NCBI RefSeq assembly: GCF_042659445.1
Contig: NZ_JBHSSR010000001.1
Reading direction: 5' to 3' (one strand)
Source: Macrococcoides epidermidis
GTDB lineage: Bacteria; Bacillota; Bacilli; Staphylococcales; Staphylococcaceae
Length of the DNA: 64,000 bases
The notes below the pieces were generated by a model, which did no database searches, was not told where the DNA came from, and saw only the letters and a list, made by a program, of their open reading frames with translations. Of this stretch, positions 1 to 7,766 are shown one piece after another; the first letter of the stretch is position 1, and each line of letters starts with the position of its first letter. Both the position numbers and the translations under genes were made by a program.

Positions 1-138
1 GAATAAAACTAAGAGTATAGCAATAACAGCAATACAATATACCCATAGACTGCATGAAAATATAAAAATGAGGATTTCTCTAAAGATATTAAGATGAGAT
101 TTTACTGTTGGATATTTCCTCTGTCTGGACTTGACCAT
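1..138 (-). CDS. icaD: IcaD, intercellular adhesion protein D (3' part outside window)
   Basis: The first 46 codons of icaD run off the left edge. The ATG at 138-136 lies inside the end of icaA, giving a 37-nt overlap in another frame, the arrangement known from staphylococcal ica operons. The visible N-terminus begins MVKSRQRKYPTVKSHLNIFR and then turns strongly hydrophobic (about residues 22-46), matching the start of Staphylococcus IcaD from memory. IcaD is a small two-helix membrane protein that boosts the N-acetylglucosaminyltransferase activity of IcaA in making the biofilm polysaccharide PNAG/PIA. The rest of the gene, and icaB and icaC if present, lie beyond position 1. Confidence 0.88.
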   Translation of the reverse strand, partial: MVKSRQRKYPTVKSHLNIFREILIFIFSCSLWVYCIAVIAILLVLF

Positions 139-1343
139 GTCGCAAACTCTCCCTTCTTCCTTCTTAATGCTTTTGGAAATGCAACAATTGCAGTAAATGC
201 ATTTAAAAACCAGTAAAAAGTTGGATACCATACAAGAAAGAATATGTACCACATATTTTTCTTTTCATATTTGCTATCAATCAAAAGAGAAATTGTAAAT
301 TGAATAATATTGACAAATGTGAGAAGTAGAGCTGAGTAAAGGAGAATACTAAAATTATATTTGTAATAGTAAAAATCTAAATAGTTATTTTGTATTAACG
401 ATAATGCTAAAAGAATCACTACACCATATACCCAAATGATTGATAACACTTGTTCAACAAACAAGAACCAGAATGAGAAATTGCGCTGTCTCCCCATTTC
501 TTTCCAATCTCTTAATAATACTTCATGGCCACCCTGTGCCCACCTAATACGTTGTTTAAGTAAACCTGAAAGTGTTTCAGGAACTAACATCCAACATAGC
601 GCACGCGGTTCATATTCTATATGATAACCATGTAAATGGAATTTCCAGCTAACGGCGATGTCTTCTGTAATCATATCCATATCCCAGTAACCAACTTTTT
701 CAAGTGCTTCTCTTTTAAACAAAGTAAACACACCTGAGATAGTATTAATATATCCATTCATTGTCTGTGCTCTTTTTATACTGCCAATCATGCTAGCATA
801 TTCAATGGTCTGAATTTTTCCCAGCAACGTTGATTTATTACGAATTCTAGGATTACCTGTTACAGCTGCTAACGTAGGATTATTTTTAAATCTTTCTATC
901 ATATAGTAAGGTGCTATATCTTCGATGATTGTATCTGCATCTATACAAATGATGTAATCATTCGTTGTTATCTCTGCGGCTCTATTCAACGCATGTGCTT
1001 TACCTTTATTATTGACGATATTCAAAAATTTAAAATCTAATTTTTGTTCTAAATCTGAAAGCACTTGTGCAGTATTATCACTGCTCCCGTCATTTACTGC
1101 TATAATTTCTTTGTTGGGATAAGACATTTTAAGAACACTTCTTATCGTATCTTCAACAGTATCCTCTTCGTTATAGCAAGGTATAATAAAGGTGATTCCC
1201 GGAAGATTATCTTTCATCACTTGTTTTTTCAATTTAATTTCAATGATAAAAAAATACAAAATTGTACCGATTATCCAAAATATAGACATAACAATTGGAT
1301 AAAACAACACAAAATCACCGAATATTTTGAAAATTAATTCCAC
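102..1343 (-). CDS. icaA: IcaA, poly-beta-1,6-N-acetyl-D-glucosamine synthase
   Basis: This 413-residue membrane GT2 glycosyltransferase polymerises UDP-GlcNAc into the biofilm polysaccharide PNAG/PIA. Two N-terminal membrane segments (about 10-35) precede a processive GT-A domain with D85 in NDGSSDN, the D135/D137 pair in IDADT, the TED motif ending at D228, and QRIRW at 264-268. Further membrane segments follow, and the end reads WSSPDRGNIQQ. Length and sequence match Staphylococcus IcaA (412 aa) closely. The start is GTG at 1343, behind the ribosome site GAGGTGA. icaD overlaps its 3' end. Upstream lies rbfA on the same strand; the divergent repressor gene icaR usual in staphylococci is absent from that position. 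Function would depend on icaD, icaB and icaC beyond the window. Confidence 0.95.
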   Translation of the reverse strand: MELIFKIFGDFVLFYPIVMSIFWIIGTILYFFIIEIKLKKQVMKDNLPGITFIIPCYNEEDTVEDTIRSVLKMSYPNKEIIAVNDGSSDNTAQVLSDLEQKLDFKFLNIVNNKGKAHALNRAAEITTNDYIICIDADTIIEDIAPYYMIERFKNNPTLAAVTGNPRIRNKSTLLGKIQTIEYASMIGSIKRAQTMNGYINTISGVFTLFKREALEKVGYWDMDMITEDIAVSWKFHLHGYHIEYEPRALCWMLVPETLSGLLKQRIRWAQGGHEVLLRDWKEMGRQRNFSFWFLFVEQVLSIIWVYGVVILLALSLIQNNYLDFYYYKYNFSILLYSALLLTFVNIIQFTISLLIDSKYEKKNMWYIFFLVWYPTFYWFLNAFTAIVAFPKALRRKKGEFATWSSPDRGNIQQ

Positions 1344-1621
1344 TCAATCACCTCATTTTAAAATATTAAATAAGATACAAATTACTTAAATATAATAATT
1401 TATTACTACTTATTAATTTAACTATTTATTTTTTTCTGTAAATAAATTGTTAAAAATTTTTTCACAAATAATTAAATTATTTAACTATTTAGGAACTTGC
1501 ATCTTATTTTAATAAATTTAAGTATAACGAAAACAACCTATATTAAAAATGGACATTTTATTTAGTAATGTCTACCTTTTGGAATTTTAATACTATTTTT
1601 ATATAATTAACTAATTCAAAT
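1344..1621. other. AT-rich intergenic region upstream of icaA
   Basis: No gene is visible in this very AT-rich stretch between the rbfA terminator and icaA, so the ica promoter must lie here. One minus-strand TATACT hexamer occurs near 1525, without a convincing -35 box. Homopolymer runs and ATTAAT-type words are common, but I could not single out an IcaR operator or any other operator. There is no icaR gene here on either strand. Confidence 0.5.
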
Positions 1622-1654
1622 AAAAAAACAACGCGATACAATTATCACGTTGTT
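1622..1654 (-). terminator. Rho-independent terminator of rbfA
   Basis: Arms 1627-1637 and 1644-1654 pair over 11 bp with one G-U pair and a 6-nt loop, and seven T residues follow in the minus-strand direction. It lies 10 bp after the rbfA stop, so rbfA transcription should end before the ica genes. Confidence 0.85.
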
Positions 1655-1664
1655 CTAATAAATT

Positions 1665-2009
1665 TTATTTATCTTTGTTTAATTCTGCAATCATACGCTC
1701 AATCTTGTTACCGTAATCGATTGACTCATCGTAATGAAATTTTAATTCAGGTACGATTCTTAAGTCCATACGTTGTGCAATCTCTGATTTAATGAAACCT
1801 TTAGATTTTTCTAAAGCTTCTAGAGATTTTTTGCGATCATGATTTTCACCAAGTACTGTAACATATACAGTAGCAAGTGATAAGTCACCAGTAACCTCTA
1901 CTTCAGTAACTGTAACGAATCCAACATTAGGATTTTTTATTTTCTGGTTGATGATCTCACTGATTTCTTTTTTCATTTGTTGACCAACACGTTCACTTCT
2001 TAAACTCAT
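1665..2009 (-). CDS. rbfA: Ribosome-binding factor A
   Basis: RbfA (114 aa) is a KH-like protein that binds the free 30S subunit and helps mature the 5' end of 16S rRNA, important for growth in the cold. The N-terminus (SLRSERVGQQMKKEISEII), the VTVTEVEVTGDLSLATVYV stretch and the LRIVPELKFHYDESID ending are family hallmarks at normal length. The ATG at 2009 follows GAGGTGA. In most Firmicutes rbfA lies next to infB and is followed by truB and ribF; here it is separated from infB by a NERD gene and a repeat array, has its own consensus promoter and terminator, and is followed by ica genes. It therefore looks monocistronic. Confidence 0.96.
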   Translation of the reverse strand: MSLRSERVGQQMKKEISEIINQKIKNPNVGFVTVTEVEVTGDLSLATVYVTVLGENHDRKKSLEALEKSKGFIKSEIAQRMDLRIVPELKFHYDESIDYGNKIERMIAELNKDK

Positions 2010-2046
2010 ATATCTTCACCTCATCTATAACTATTGAATAGTGTCA

Positions 2047-2075
2047 ATTATACGTCGGTACCGTGGTGATGTCAA
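2047..2075 (-). promoter_or_regulatory. Consensus sigma-A promoter of rbfA
   Basis: On the minus strand, TTGACA (2070-2075) and TATAAT (2047-2052) are separated by exactly 17 bp, a perfect match to the vegetative consensus. The predicted start near 2040 gives a leader of about 30 nt before rbfA. It lies between the repeat array and rbfA. Confidence 0.9.
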
Positions 2076-2098
2076 TTGAAGGGGTCGGGCTTTGAGTT

Positions 2099-2740
2099 GT
2101 TAGCGATATTGCTGGTTTGTCGCTAGCATCTATACTATTTCTACATTATTTTGCTAGGTGCTAGCGATAACGCTGGTTTGTCGCTAGCATCTTCACTATT
2201 TCTACATTATTTTGCTAGGTGCTAGCGATAACGCTGGTTTGTCGCTAGCATCTTCACTATTTCTACATTATTTTGCTAGGTGCTAGCGATAACGCTGGTT
2301 TGTCGCTAGCATCTTCACTATTTCTACATTATTTTGCTAGGTGCTAGCGATAACGCTGGTTTGTCGCTAGCATCTTCACTATTTCTACATTATTTTGCTA
2401 GGTGCTAGCGATAACGCTGGTTTGTCGCTAGCATCTTCACTATTTCTACATTATTTTGCTAGGTGCTAGCGATAACGCTGGTTTGTCGCTAGCATCTTCA
2501 CTATTTCTACATTATTTTGCTAGGTGCTAGCGATAACGCTGGTTTGTCGCTAGCATCTTCACTATTTCTACATTATTTTGCTAGGTGCTAGCGATAACGC
2601 TGGTTTGTCGCTAGCATCTTCACTATTTCAACAAAAAATTGCAACTTGCTAGCGATATTACGTGTTTATCGCTAGCATCTTCACTATTTCAACAAAAAAT
2701 TGCAACTTGCTAGCGATATTACGTGTTTATCGCTAGCATC
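2099..2740. repeat. Tandem array of 61-bp hairpin-bearing repeats (10 full copies plus a partial)
   Basis: Units start at 2099, 2160, 2221, 2282, 2343, 2404, 2465, 2526, 2587, 2648 and 2709 (the last one truncated at about 32 bp). Units 2-8 appear identical; unit 1 and units 9-11 diverge. Each has a dyad with arms GCTAGCGA and TCGCTAGC around a 13-nt loop; in units 10 and 11 the arms grow to 10 bp (GCTAGCGATA/TATCGCTAGC). The linker after the dyad comes in two versions, one in units 1-8 and another in 9-10. The period is not a multiple of three and no ORF spans the array. It fills the gap between the NERD stop codon and the rbfA promoter. Function is unknown. Confidence 0.95.
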
Positions 2741-2747
2741 TGACTTA

Positions 2748-3644
2748 TTATATAATAGTTTTATACTTCCTGTTCTTATGTGTACCTATCTTAATAAAAT
2801 TTTCCCCTAATATTTTTCGGATGCCTGACGGATTACAATCAATCCACTCACCAACTTCACTAACACTTACACTATCCCTTTTCAGCATTTCGATTTTTCT
2901 AAACGCTTCAATTATAGCTTTAGATTTATCCATTACATGGCCGCATGTACATTTAACTTTTTTCTTCGCATTGCGATTCACTTTCAGAAATCTGTGACAT
3001 TCTGGACATTTCAATCCACGTGTCATTTTTTCATATGGATAAAAATGCTTCTGTTCATTTTTCGATTGCTCAATATGATGCTTAACAATCAATTCACCAA
3101 TCGCAATATCCTCATCGGTAATTTCAAAACTACACATGTATCTTGCAAGATTTTCGATATCAGACATATTACTAAATTTAATATCTTTTACATTATTAAT
3201 CACCTTGAAAGTCTCATTAACAAATACGACTTTATTTACAATTTTATAATGAATATTTTGTTCATAACAAAACGCTTCAAATTTATCTCGTTCATTACTT
3301 GCCTGAGAAAATACATCTCGACATACATAACCACTTTCACTTTTCAGATTGCCATCTTTATATGTATAGTTTCCGTAAAAATTTTTAATTTCTAATATAA
3401 AAATAATTCCATTAACTATCACAAAGAAGTCAAATTGTATCTCTCCGCATATATTCAGTCGTACATCCCAAATACAGACACCTTGCTTAAACTGATTCAG
3501 AAAATCATAAACTTTCTTTTCACCTTCATAGCCCAATTTTAAATTGAAATATTTTCGTCTATCCGATTCAGTCATATGTGTTCTACCATGAACTTCTTCT
3601 AAATATTCAAGTTGTGGTGGTTTCACTGCTGTTTTTATAAACAA
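2748..3644 (-). CDS. NERD-domain protein with zinc ribbon and C-terminal helix-turn-helix-like region
   Basis: This is a 298-residue protein of the nuclease-related (NERD) family, predicted cytoplasmic. NERD domain at about 35-150: the GYEGEKKVYDFL motif, D72 in IQFDFFV and the E85-x-K87 pair in ILEIKNF resemble a PD-(D/E)xK nuclease core. A likely zinc site follows (C213/C216 and C232/C234), then a small segment (about 256-285) that could be a winged helix. The start is a TTG at 3644 with GAGGTGAT at good spacing. It sits between infB and rbfA, where no gene is usual, directly followed by the 61-bp repeat array. Substrate and role are unknown; DNA processing is only an inference from the fold. 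Confidence 0.82.
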   Translation of the reverse strand: MFIKTAVKPPQLEYLEEVHGRTHMTESDRRKYFNLKLGYEGEKKVYDFLNQFKQGVCIWDVRLNICGEIQFDFFVIVNGIIFILEIKNFYGNYTYKDGNLKSESGYVCRDVFSQASNERDKFEAFCYEQNIHYKIVNKVVFVNETFKVINNVKDIKFSNMSDIENLARYMCSFEITDEDIAIGELIVKHHIEQSKNEQKHFYPYEKMTRGLKCPECHRFLKVNRNAKKKVKCTCGHVMDKSKAIIEAFRKIEMLKRDSVSVSEVGEWIDCNPSGIRKILGENFIKIGTHKNRKYKTII

Positions 3645-3776
3645 ATTATCACCTCAAAATGAATATAAAACATAATTACTGAGCATGCAAACAGCCTAAA
3701 ATGTATAATTAATAGTGTTGTTATACAAGAATATTCATAATTAATACAATAATTAATATTCTACAAAATTTACTAG

Positions 3777-3793
3777 CAGAAAATGATTTTCTG
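3777..3793. promoter_or_regulatory. Perfect 17-bp inverted repeat upstream of the NERD gene
   Basis: CAGAAAAT and ATTTTCTG flank a single central G, about 130 bp upstream of the NERD start and after the infB terminator. The size and symmetry suit a dimeric repressor site, but I do not recognise the regulator. In AT-rich DNA chance is possible. Confidence 0.35.
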
Positions 3794-3840
3794 TAGCAAA
3801 TTATTCATAAAACATGCATAAAAATAATTAAATTTTCTCA

Positions 3841-3877
3841 AACAAATAAAGCACTCACAAATAATTGTGAGTGCTAG
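3841..3877 (-). terminator. Terminator of the rimP-infB operon
   Basis: Arms 3852-3861 and 3868-3877 (AGCACTCACA/TGTGAGTGCT) form a perfect 10-bp stem with a 6-nt loop just after the infB stop, followed by a T-rich but interrupted tail. It separates infB from the NERD gene. Confidence 0.75.
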
Positions 3878-3884
3878 AAATTGA

Positions 3885-6071
3885 TTATTTACGTTTAATC
3901 TCTTCCATAATAAACGCTTCGAAGATGTCGCCTTCTTTAACGTCGTTGAAGTTTTCGATTGTGATACCACATTCGTAACCTTGAGCGACTTCACGCACAT
4001 CATCTTTGAAACGTTTCAACGCATCAACTTGTCCTTCGTACACTACGATACCGTCACGAATGATACGGACTTGAGAATCACGTGTAATCTTACCATCTGT
4101 TACGTAAGAACCTGCTACTGTACCTACTTTAGAAATGTTGATTGTTTGACGTACTTCAGCTTGTCCAATCACTTTCTCTTCATATTCAGGATCTAACATA
4201 CCGATCATCGCTTGTTCGATTTCTTCGATTACTTTGTAGATGATTCTGTGTAAACGCATATCTACGCCTTCAGCTTCAGCTGCACGTTTCGCATTTACAT
4301 CCGGACGTACGTTGAATCCGATAATGATACCGTTTGATGCTGATGCTAAAGTAACATCTGATTCATTAATCGCACCAACGGCTGTATGAATAATACGTAC
4401 GTTAACGCCTTCTACATCAATCTTCATTAATGACGCTGCTAAAGCTTCTACTGAACCTTGAACATCACCTTTAATAATTACGTTTAAGTCTTTCATTTCA
4501 CCTTGTTTAATTTGTTCGAATAAATTATCCAATGAAACCTTTTGACTTTCCTGACGTTGTGCTAAGATGTTTTGTTGTTGACGTGCTTCACCGATTCGGC
4601 GTGCACGTTTTTCATCTTTGAATACTACGAAACGGTCACCCGCTAAAGGTACATCTTGTAGACCAGTAATTTCAACTGGTGTAGATGGTCCTGCAGATTT
4701 AATGCGTTTACCTAAATCATTAACCATTGCACGTACACGCCCAAACGTGTTACCTACAACAATTGAATCACCAATTTCAAGTGTACCATCTTGAACTAAT
4801 AATGATGCAGCTGGTCCACGAGATTTATCTAACTCTGCTTCGATAACTGTACCGATTGCAGTACGTTTAGGATTTGCTTTTAATTCAGCTACTTCAGAAA
4901 CAAGTAAGATCATTTCTAACAATTCATCAATTCCGTCACCTTTAATCGCTGATAACTGTACGAAGATTGTATCACCACCCCAATCTTCAGGATATAATCC
5001 GTGTTCACCTAATTCCTGCATTACACGGTCCGGATTAGCAGTCGGTTTATCAATCTTATTAACTGCAACAATAATTGGCACTTCAGCAGCTTTAGCATGG
5101 TTAATCGCTTCAACAGTTTGTGGCATAACACCATCATCTGCAGCAACCACTAAAATTGTAATATCCGTAACTTGGGCACCACGTGCACGCATCGTTGTAA
5201 ACGCAGCATGTCCAGGTGTATCTAAGAAGGTAATCTTCTTACCTTCGTTCTCAATTTGATATGCACCAATATGTTGTGTGATTCCACCAGCTTCTCCAGC
5301 TGTAACACGCGTGTTACGGATAGAGTCAAGCAACGTTGTTTTACCGTGGTCAACGTGACCCATAATGGTTACTACTGAAGGTCTTTCAATAATATCTTCA
5401 GGATTTGCATCAACATCTTCGAAATAAGTTTCTAAATCTGTTGCATCAACTACAACTTCAAGTTCAGCTTCAACACCATATTCATCACAGATTAATTCAA
5501 TCGCATCTTGATTTAAACTTTGGTTGATGTTCGCCATAATTCCAACCATAAATAAATTTTTAACTATTTCAGATGCATCTTTGTTTAATTTTTCAGCAAG
5601 TTCTCCTACTGTAATACCCTCTTCATATGTAATCTTTGAAGGTGTTTCTTTAATTACAGGCTCCTGAATTACTGGAGCAGGTTTCGGATTGCCTTTACCT
5701 TTACCTTTTTTATTACGGTTTGGACCGCCTGTTCCTGGTTTGTTATTACTACCTGGTCGGTGGTTATTGTTATGACGCGGTTTTTGAACTGGCTTATTAG
5801 CTGGTTTGTCAGCAGGCTTCGCTGCAGGTTTCTTCTCTTGTTTCGGTTGTTCTTTTTTCGGCTCAACTTTTTCAGCTGGTTTGCTTTCGGCCTTCTGTTC
5901 AGATTTCACCTGATCTTTTTTAAAGATTTTATCTAATGCAGTAATTTCTTTATCTTCAATCACCTGCATATGGCTTGTTACTTCGATATTCATTTTTTTC
6001 AGTTCATCAATGATGTCTTTGCTTTTTAATTTAACTTCTTTTGCGTATTCATATATTCTCTTTTTAATCAT
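3885..6071 (-). CDS. infB: Translation initiation factor IF-2
   Basis: IF-2 is the GTPase that brings fMet-tRNA to the 30S subunit and promotes subunit joining. Of 728 residues, 1-50 form the IF2-N domain, about 55-135 are a low-complexity Lys/Pro/Asn linker, and a second IF2-N domain follows (about 145-200). The GTPase has G1 GHVDHGKT at 238-245, DTPGH and NKID; domains II-IV end in EEIKRK. The ATG at 6071 with SD GAGGAGA is preferred over an in-frame extension to 6173, which would lie inside ylxQ and adds unrelated residues. It overlaps ylxQ by 8 nt and is the last gene of the nusA operon. The usual neighbour rbfA has been displaced. Confidence 0.97.
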   Translation of the reverse strand: MIKKRIYEYAKEVKLKSKDIIDELKKMNIEVTSHMQVIEDKEITALDKIFKKDQVKSEQKAESKPAEKVEPKKEQPKQEKKPAAKPADKPANKPVQKPRHNNNHRPGSNNKPGTGGPNRNKKGKGKGNPKPAPVIQEPVIKETPSKITYEEGITVGELAEKLNKDASEIVKNLFMVGIMANINQSLNQDAIELICDEYGVEAELEVVVDATDLETYFEDVDANPEDIIERPSVVTIMGHVDHGKTTLLDSIRNTRVTAGEAGGITQHIGAYQIENEGKKITFLDTPGHAAFTTMRARGAQVTDITILVVAADDGVMPQTVEAINHAKAAEVPIIVAVNKIDKPTANPDRVMQELGEHGLYPEDWGGDTIFVQLSAIKGDGIDELLEMILLVSEVAELKANPKRTAIGTVIEAELDKSRGPAASLLVQDGTLEIGDSIVVGNTFGRVRAMVNDLGKRIKSAGPSTPVEITGLQDVPLAGDRFVVFKDEKRARRIGEARQQQNILAQRQESQKVSLDNLFEQIKQGEMKDLNVIIKGDVQGSVEALAASLMKIDVEGVNVRIIHTAVGAINESDVTLASASNGIIIGFNVRPDVNAKRAAEAEGVDMRLHRIIYKVIEEIEQAMIGMLDPEYEEKVIGQAEVRQTINISKVGTVAGSYVTDGKITRDSQVRIIRDGIVVYEGQVDALKRFKDDVREVAQGYECGITIENFNDVKEGDIFEAFIMEEIKRK

Positions 6072-6396
6072 AGGTTCTCTCCTCATTGATGTTACGAATG
6101 AGCGTTTGGATAGATTTTGCAAATCCAGCATCCAGGATACCGATTGTAACCCGTTCGGCCTTACCAATCGCATATCCTAACTCATAACGCGTTCCGTGCT
6201 GCACGAGCGGCACATTGAACGAATTACATTTATTCGTAACAGTTTTTGTCGTATTTGGTCCAGCGTCAGTCGCTAGTATTACAAGTTTACATTTCTTATT
6301 TCTCACTTCATTAATGACAAGTTCTTCGCCGGTGGCAAGTTTACGTGCACGCATCGCAAGACCGAGTAAATTAAATAATTTATCTTGATTATTCAT
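6064..6396 (-). CDS. ylxQ: YlxQ, L7Ae-family RNA-binding protein
   Basis: A 110-residue protein of the ribosomal L7Ae/L30e family, encoded between nusA/ylxR and infB as in most Firmicutes. The core reads LGLAMRARKLATGEELV, then a strand LVILATDAGPNT and VPLVQHGTRYELGYAIGK, the expected L7Ae pattern for binding kink-turn RNA. It likely binds RNA, but its cellular target is not firmly known. It overlaps ylxR by 4 nt and infB by 8 nt, suggesting translational coupling. Confidence 0.9.
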   Translation of the reverse strand: MNNQDKLFNLLGLAMRARKLATGEELVINEVRNKKCKLVILATDAGPNTTKTVTNKCNSFNVPLVQHGTRYELGYAIGKAERVTIGILDAGFAKSIQTLIRNINEERTYD

Positions 6397-6680
6397 CGTT
6401 TCGGTATCATTTCTCGATATATTAAACGAATAATTTCATCATATATAGGATTGAGACGGTCAGTATCGCCCTCAAAGAATTGCTCAAGTTTCTTCTTTTT
6501 ACGTGCAGCTTCTACAACTTCTAAATCCATCGAAACATATGCTCCACGACCATTTTGTTTACCTGTCGGATCAACAAAGATTTCGTCTTCTTTCGTCTTA
6601 ACAACTCGAATCATTTCTTTTTTCGGTTTCATTTCATTGCTTAATATACATTTGCGCATAGGTATTTTTTTTTGTTTCAT
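6393..6680 (-). CDS. ylxR: YlxR-family RNA-binding protein
   Basis: A 95-residue protein of the YlxR (DUF448) family, encoded after nusA in nearly all Firmicutes. Near the N-terminus it has the family motif MRKCILSNEMKPKKEMIRVV, then VDPTGKQNGRGAYVSMD, a positively charged surface loop. Members have been described as RNA-binding, and in some bacteria as RNase P or gene-expression modulators; the exact role here is not established. The ATG at 6680 follows AGGTGA. It overlaps ylxQ by 4 nt. Confidence 0.9.
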   Translation of the reverse strand: MKQKKIPMRKCILSNEMKPKKEMIRVVKTKEDEIFVDPTGKQNGRGAYVSMDLEVVEAARKKKKLEQFFEGDTDRLNPIYDEIIRLIYREMIPKR

Positions 6681-6688
6681 AATGTCAC

Positions 6689-7753
6689 CTATTCTACTGG
6701 ATAAATGCCTGCTTCTTTTGCATCTGTCTCAGATTTAATGTCGATTTTCCAGCCAGTCAGTTTTGCAGCTAAACGCGCATTTTGACCTTTTTTACCGATA
6801 GCAAGAGATAATTGATAATCTGGAACGATTACAGTAGTTGATTGATTCGCTTCATCCACTAACACATCAACGACTTGAGATGGACTTAATGCATTCTTAA
6901 CAAATGTCTTTGTATCACCACTCCACTCAACGATATCAATCTTCTCGCCACCTAATTCTTCAACAACAGCCTCAACACGTGCACCTTTTGCACCTACACA
7001 TGCACCAACAGCATCGATATCAGAATTTTCCGAGTACACACTAATCTTAGAACGGTCGCCCGCTTCACGCGCAACAGACTTAACGATGACAGTGCCATCA
7101 AAAATTTCCGGAACTTCTTGTTCAAATAGTCGTTTTAATAAACCTGGATGACTACGAGATACAAAGATTTGAGGTCCTTTAGTTGTTTGTTCTACTTTAT
7201 TTACATAAACTTTTATGCGTTCAGTTGGACGATATTCTTCATTTGGACTACGTTCAGCTTCAGATAATACCGCTTCCGTTTTACCTAAAGTTACATACAC
7301 ATAACGATGATCAACGCGGTCAATGATACCAGTCATAATATCATCTTCTTTATCGATGAACTCATTGTATAAAATACCACGTTCAGCGTCGCGTAATCGT
7401 TGCATTACCGCTTGTTTCGCTGCTTGTGCTGAGACGCGACCGAAATCTTTAGGTGTTACATCTTCTTCATAAATATCGCCAACTTCATAGGCTGGATTAG
7501 ACTCTAAAGCCATCTCCAAACTTACTTCATCACGTGGATTCATCACTTCTTCAACAACATCTTTACGTGAATATACGCGATAAGCTCCATTATCCATATT
7601 TAATTCAACACGGACGTTGTTCGCTGAATTATAGTTCTTTTTATATGCTGTGATTAACGCAGCTTCTATTGTTTCAATTAAAACTTCTCTTGGAATTGAT
7701 TTTTCTTTTTCAAGGTAATCAATTGCATTTAATAATTCATTATTTTTATTCAT
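6689..7753 (-). CDS. nusA: Transcription termination/antitermination factor NusA
   Basis: NusA binds RNA polymerase near the RNA exit channel, slowing elongation and stimulating hairpin-dependent termination. The 354-residue protein has the N-terminal polymerase-binding domain (MNKNNELLNAIDYLEKEK onward), an S1 domain near 135-200 (IMTGIIDRVDHRYVYVTLGK), and two KH domains (GACVGAKGARV and LAIGKKGQNARLAAKL). It ends after KH2, as in other Gram-positive NusA proteins that lack the C-terminal acidic repeats. The ATG at 7753 follows GGAGGGAAAC; an in-frame extension to 7783 merely translates that ribosome site. It is second in the rimP operon, whose leader carries a hairpin that could be a NusA target. 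Confidence 0.97.
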   Translation of the reverse strand: MNKNNELLNAIDYLEKEKSIPREVLIETIEAALITAYKKNYNSANNVRVELNMDNGAYRVYSRKDVVEEVMNPRDEVSLEMALESNPAYEVGDIYEEDVTPKDFGRVSAQAAKQAVMQRLRDAERGILYNEFIDKEDDIMTGIIDRVDHRYVYVTLGKTEAVLSEAERSPNEEYRPTERIKVYVNKVEQTTKGPQIFVSRSHPGLLKRLFEQEVPEIFDGTVIVKSVAREAGDRSKISVYSENSDIDAVGACVGAKGARVEAVVEELGGEKIDIVEWSGDTKTFVKNALSPSQVVDVLVDEANQSTTVIVPDYQLSLAIGKKGQNARLAAKLTGWKIDIKSETDAKEAGIYPVE

Positions 7754-7766
7754 GTTTCCCTCCAAA

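Noticed and set aside
1344..1621. icaR gene or remnant
   Set aside because: The stretch is under 300 bp, with no ORF on either strand resembling a TetR-type repressor.
2099..2740. CRISPR array
   Set aside because: The whole 61-bp unit repeats, with no variable spacers, and no cas genes are nearby. The dyad is part of a tandem repeat.
2099..2740. Staphylococcal STAR element
   Set aside because: STAR repeats carry a GGCCC-type GC-rich core in short units; these units lack it and are of 61 bp.
6072..6173. Longer infB reading frame beginning at 6173
   Set aside because: The extra 34 residues lie inside ylxQ and do not resemble IF-2. The ATG at 6071 has a good ribosome site and the conserved N-terminus.
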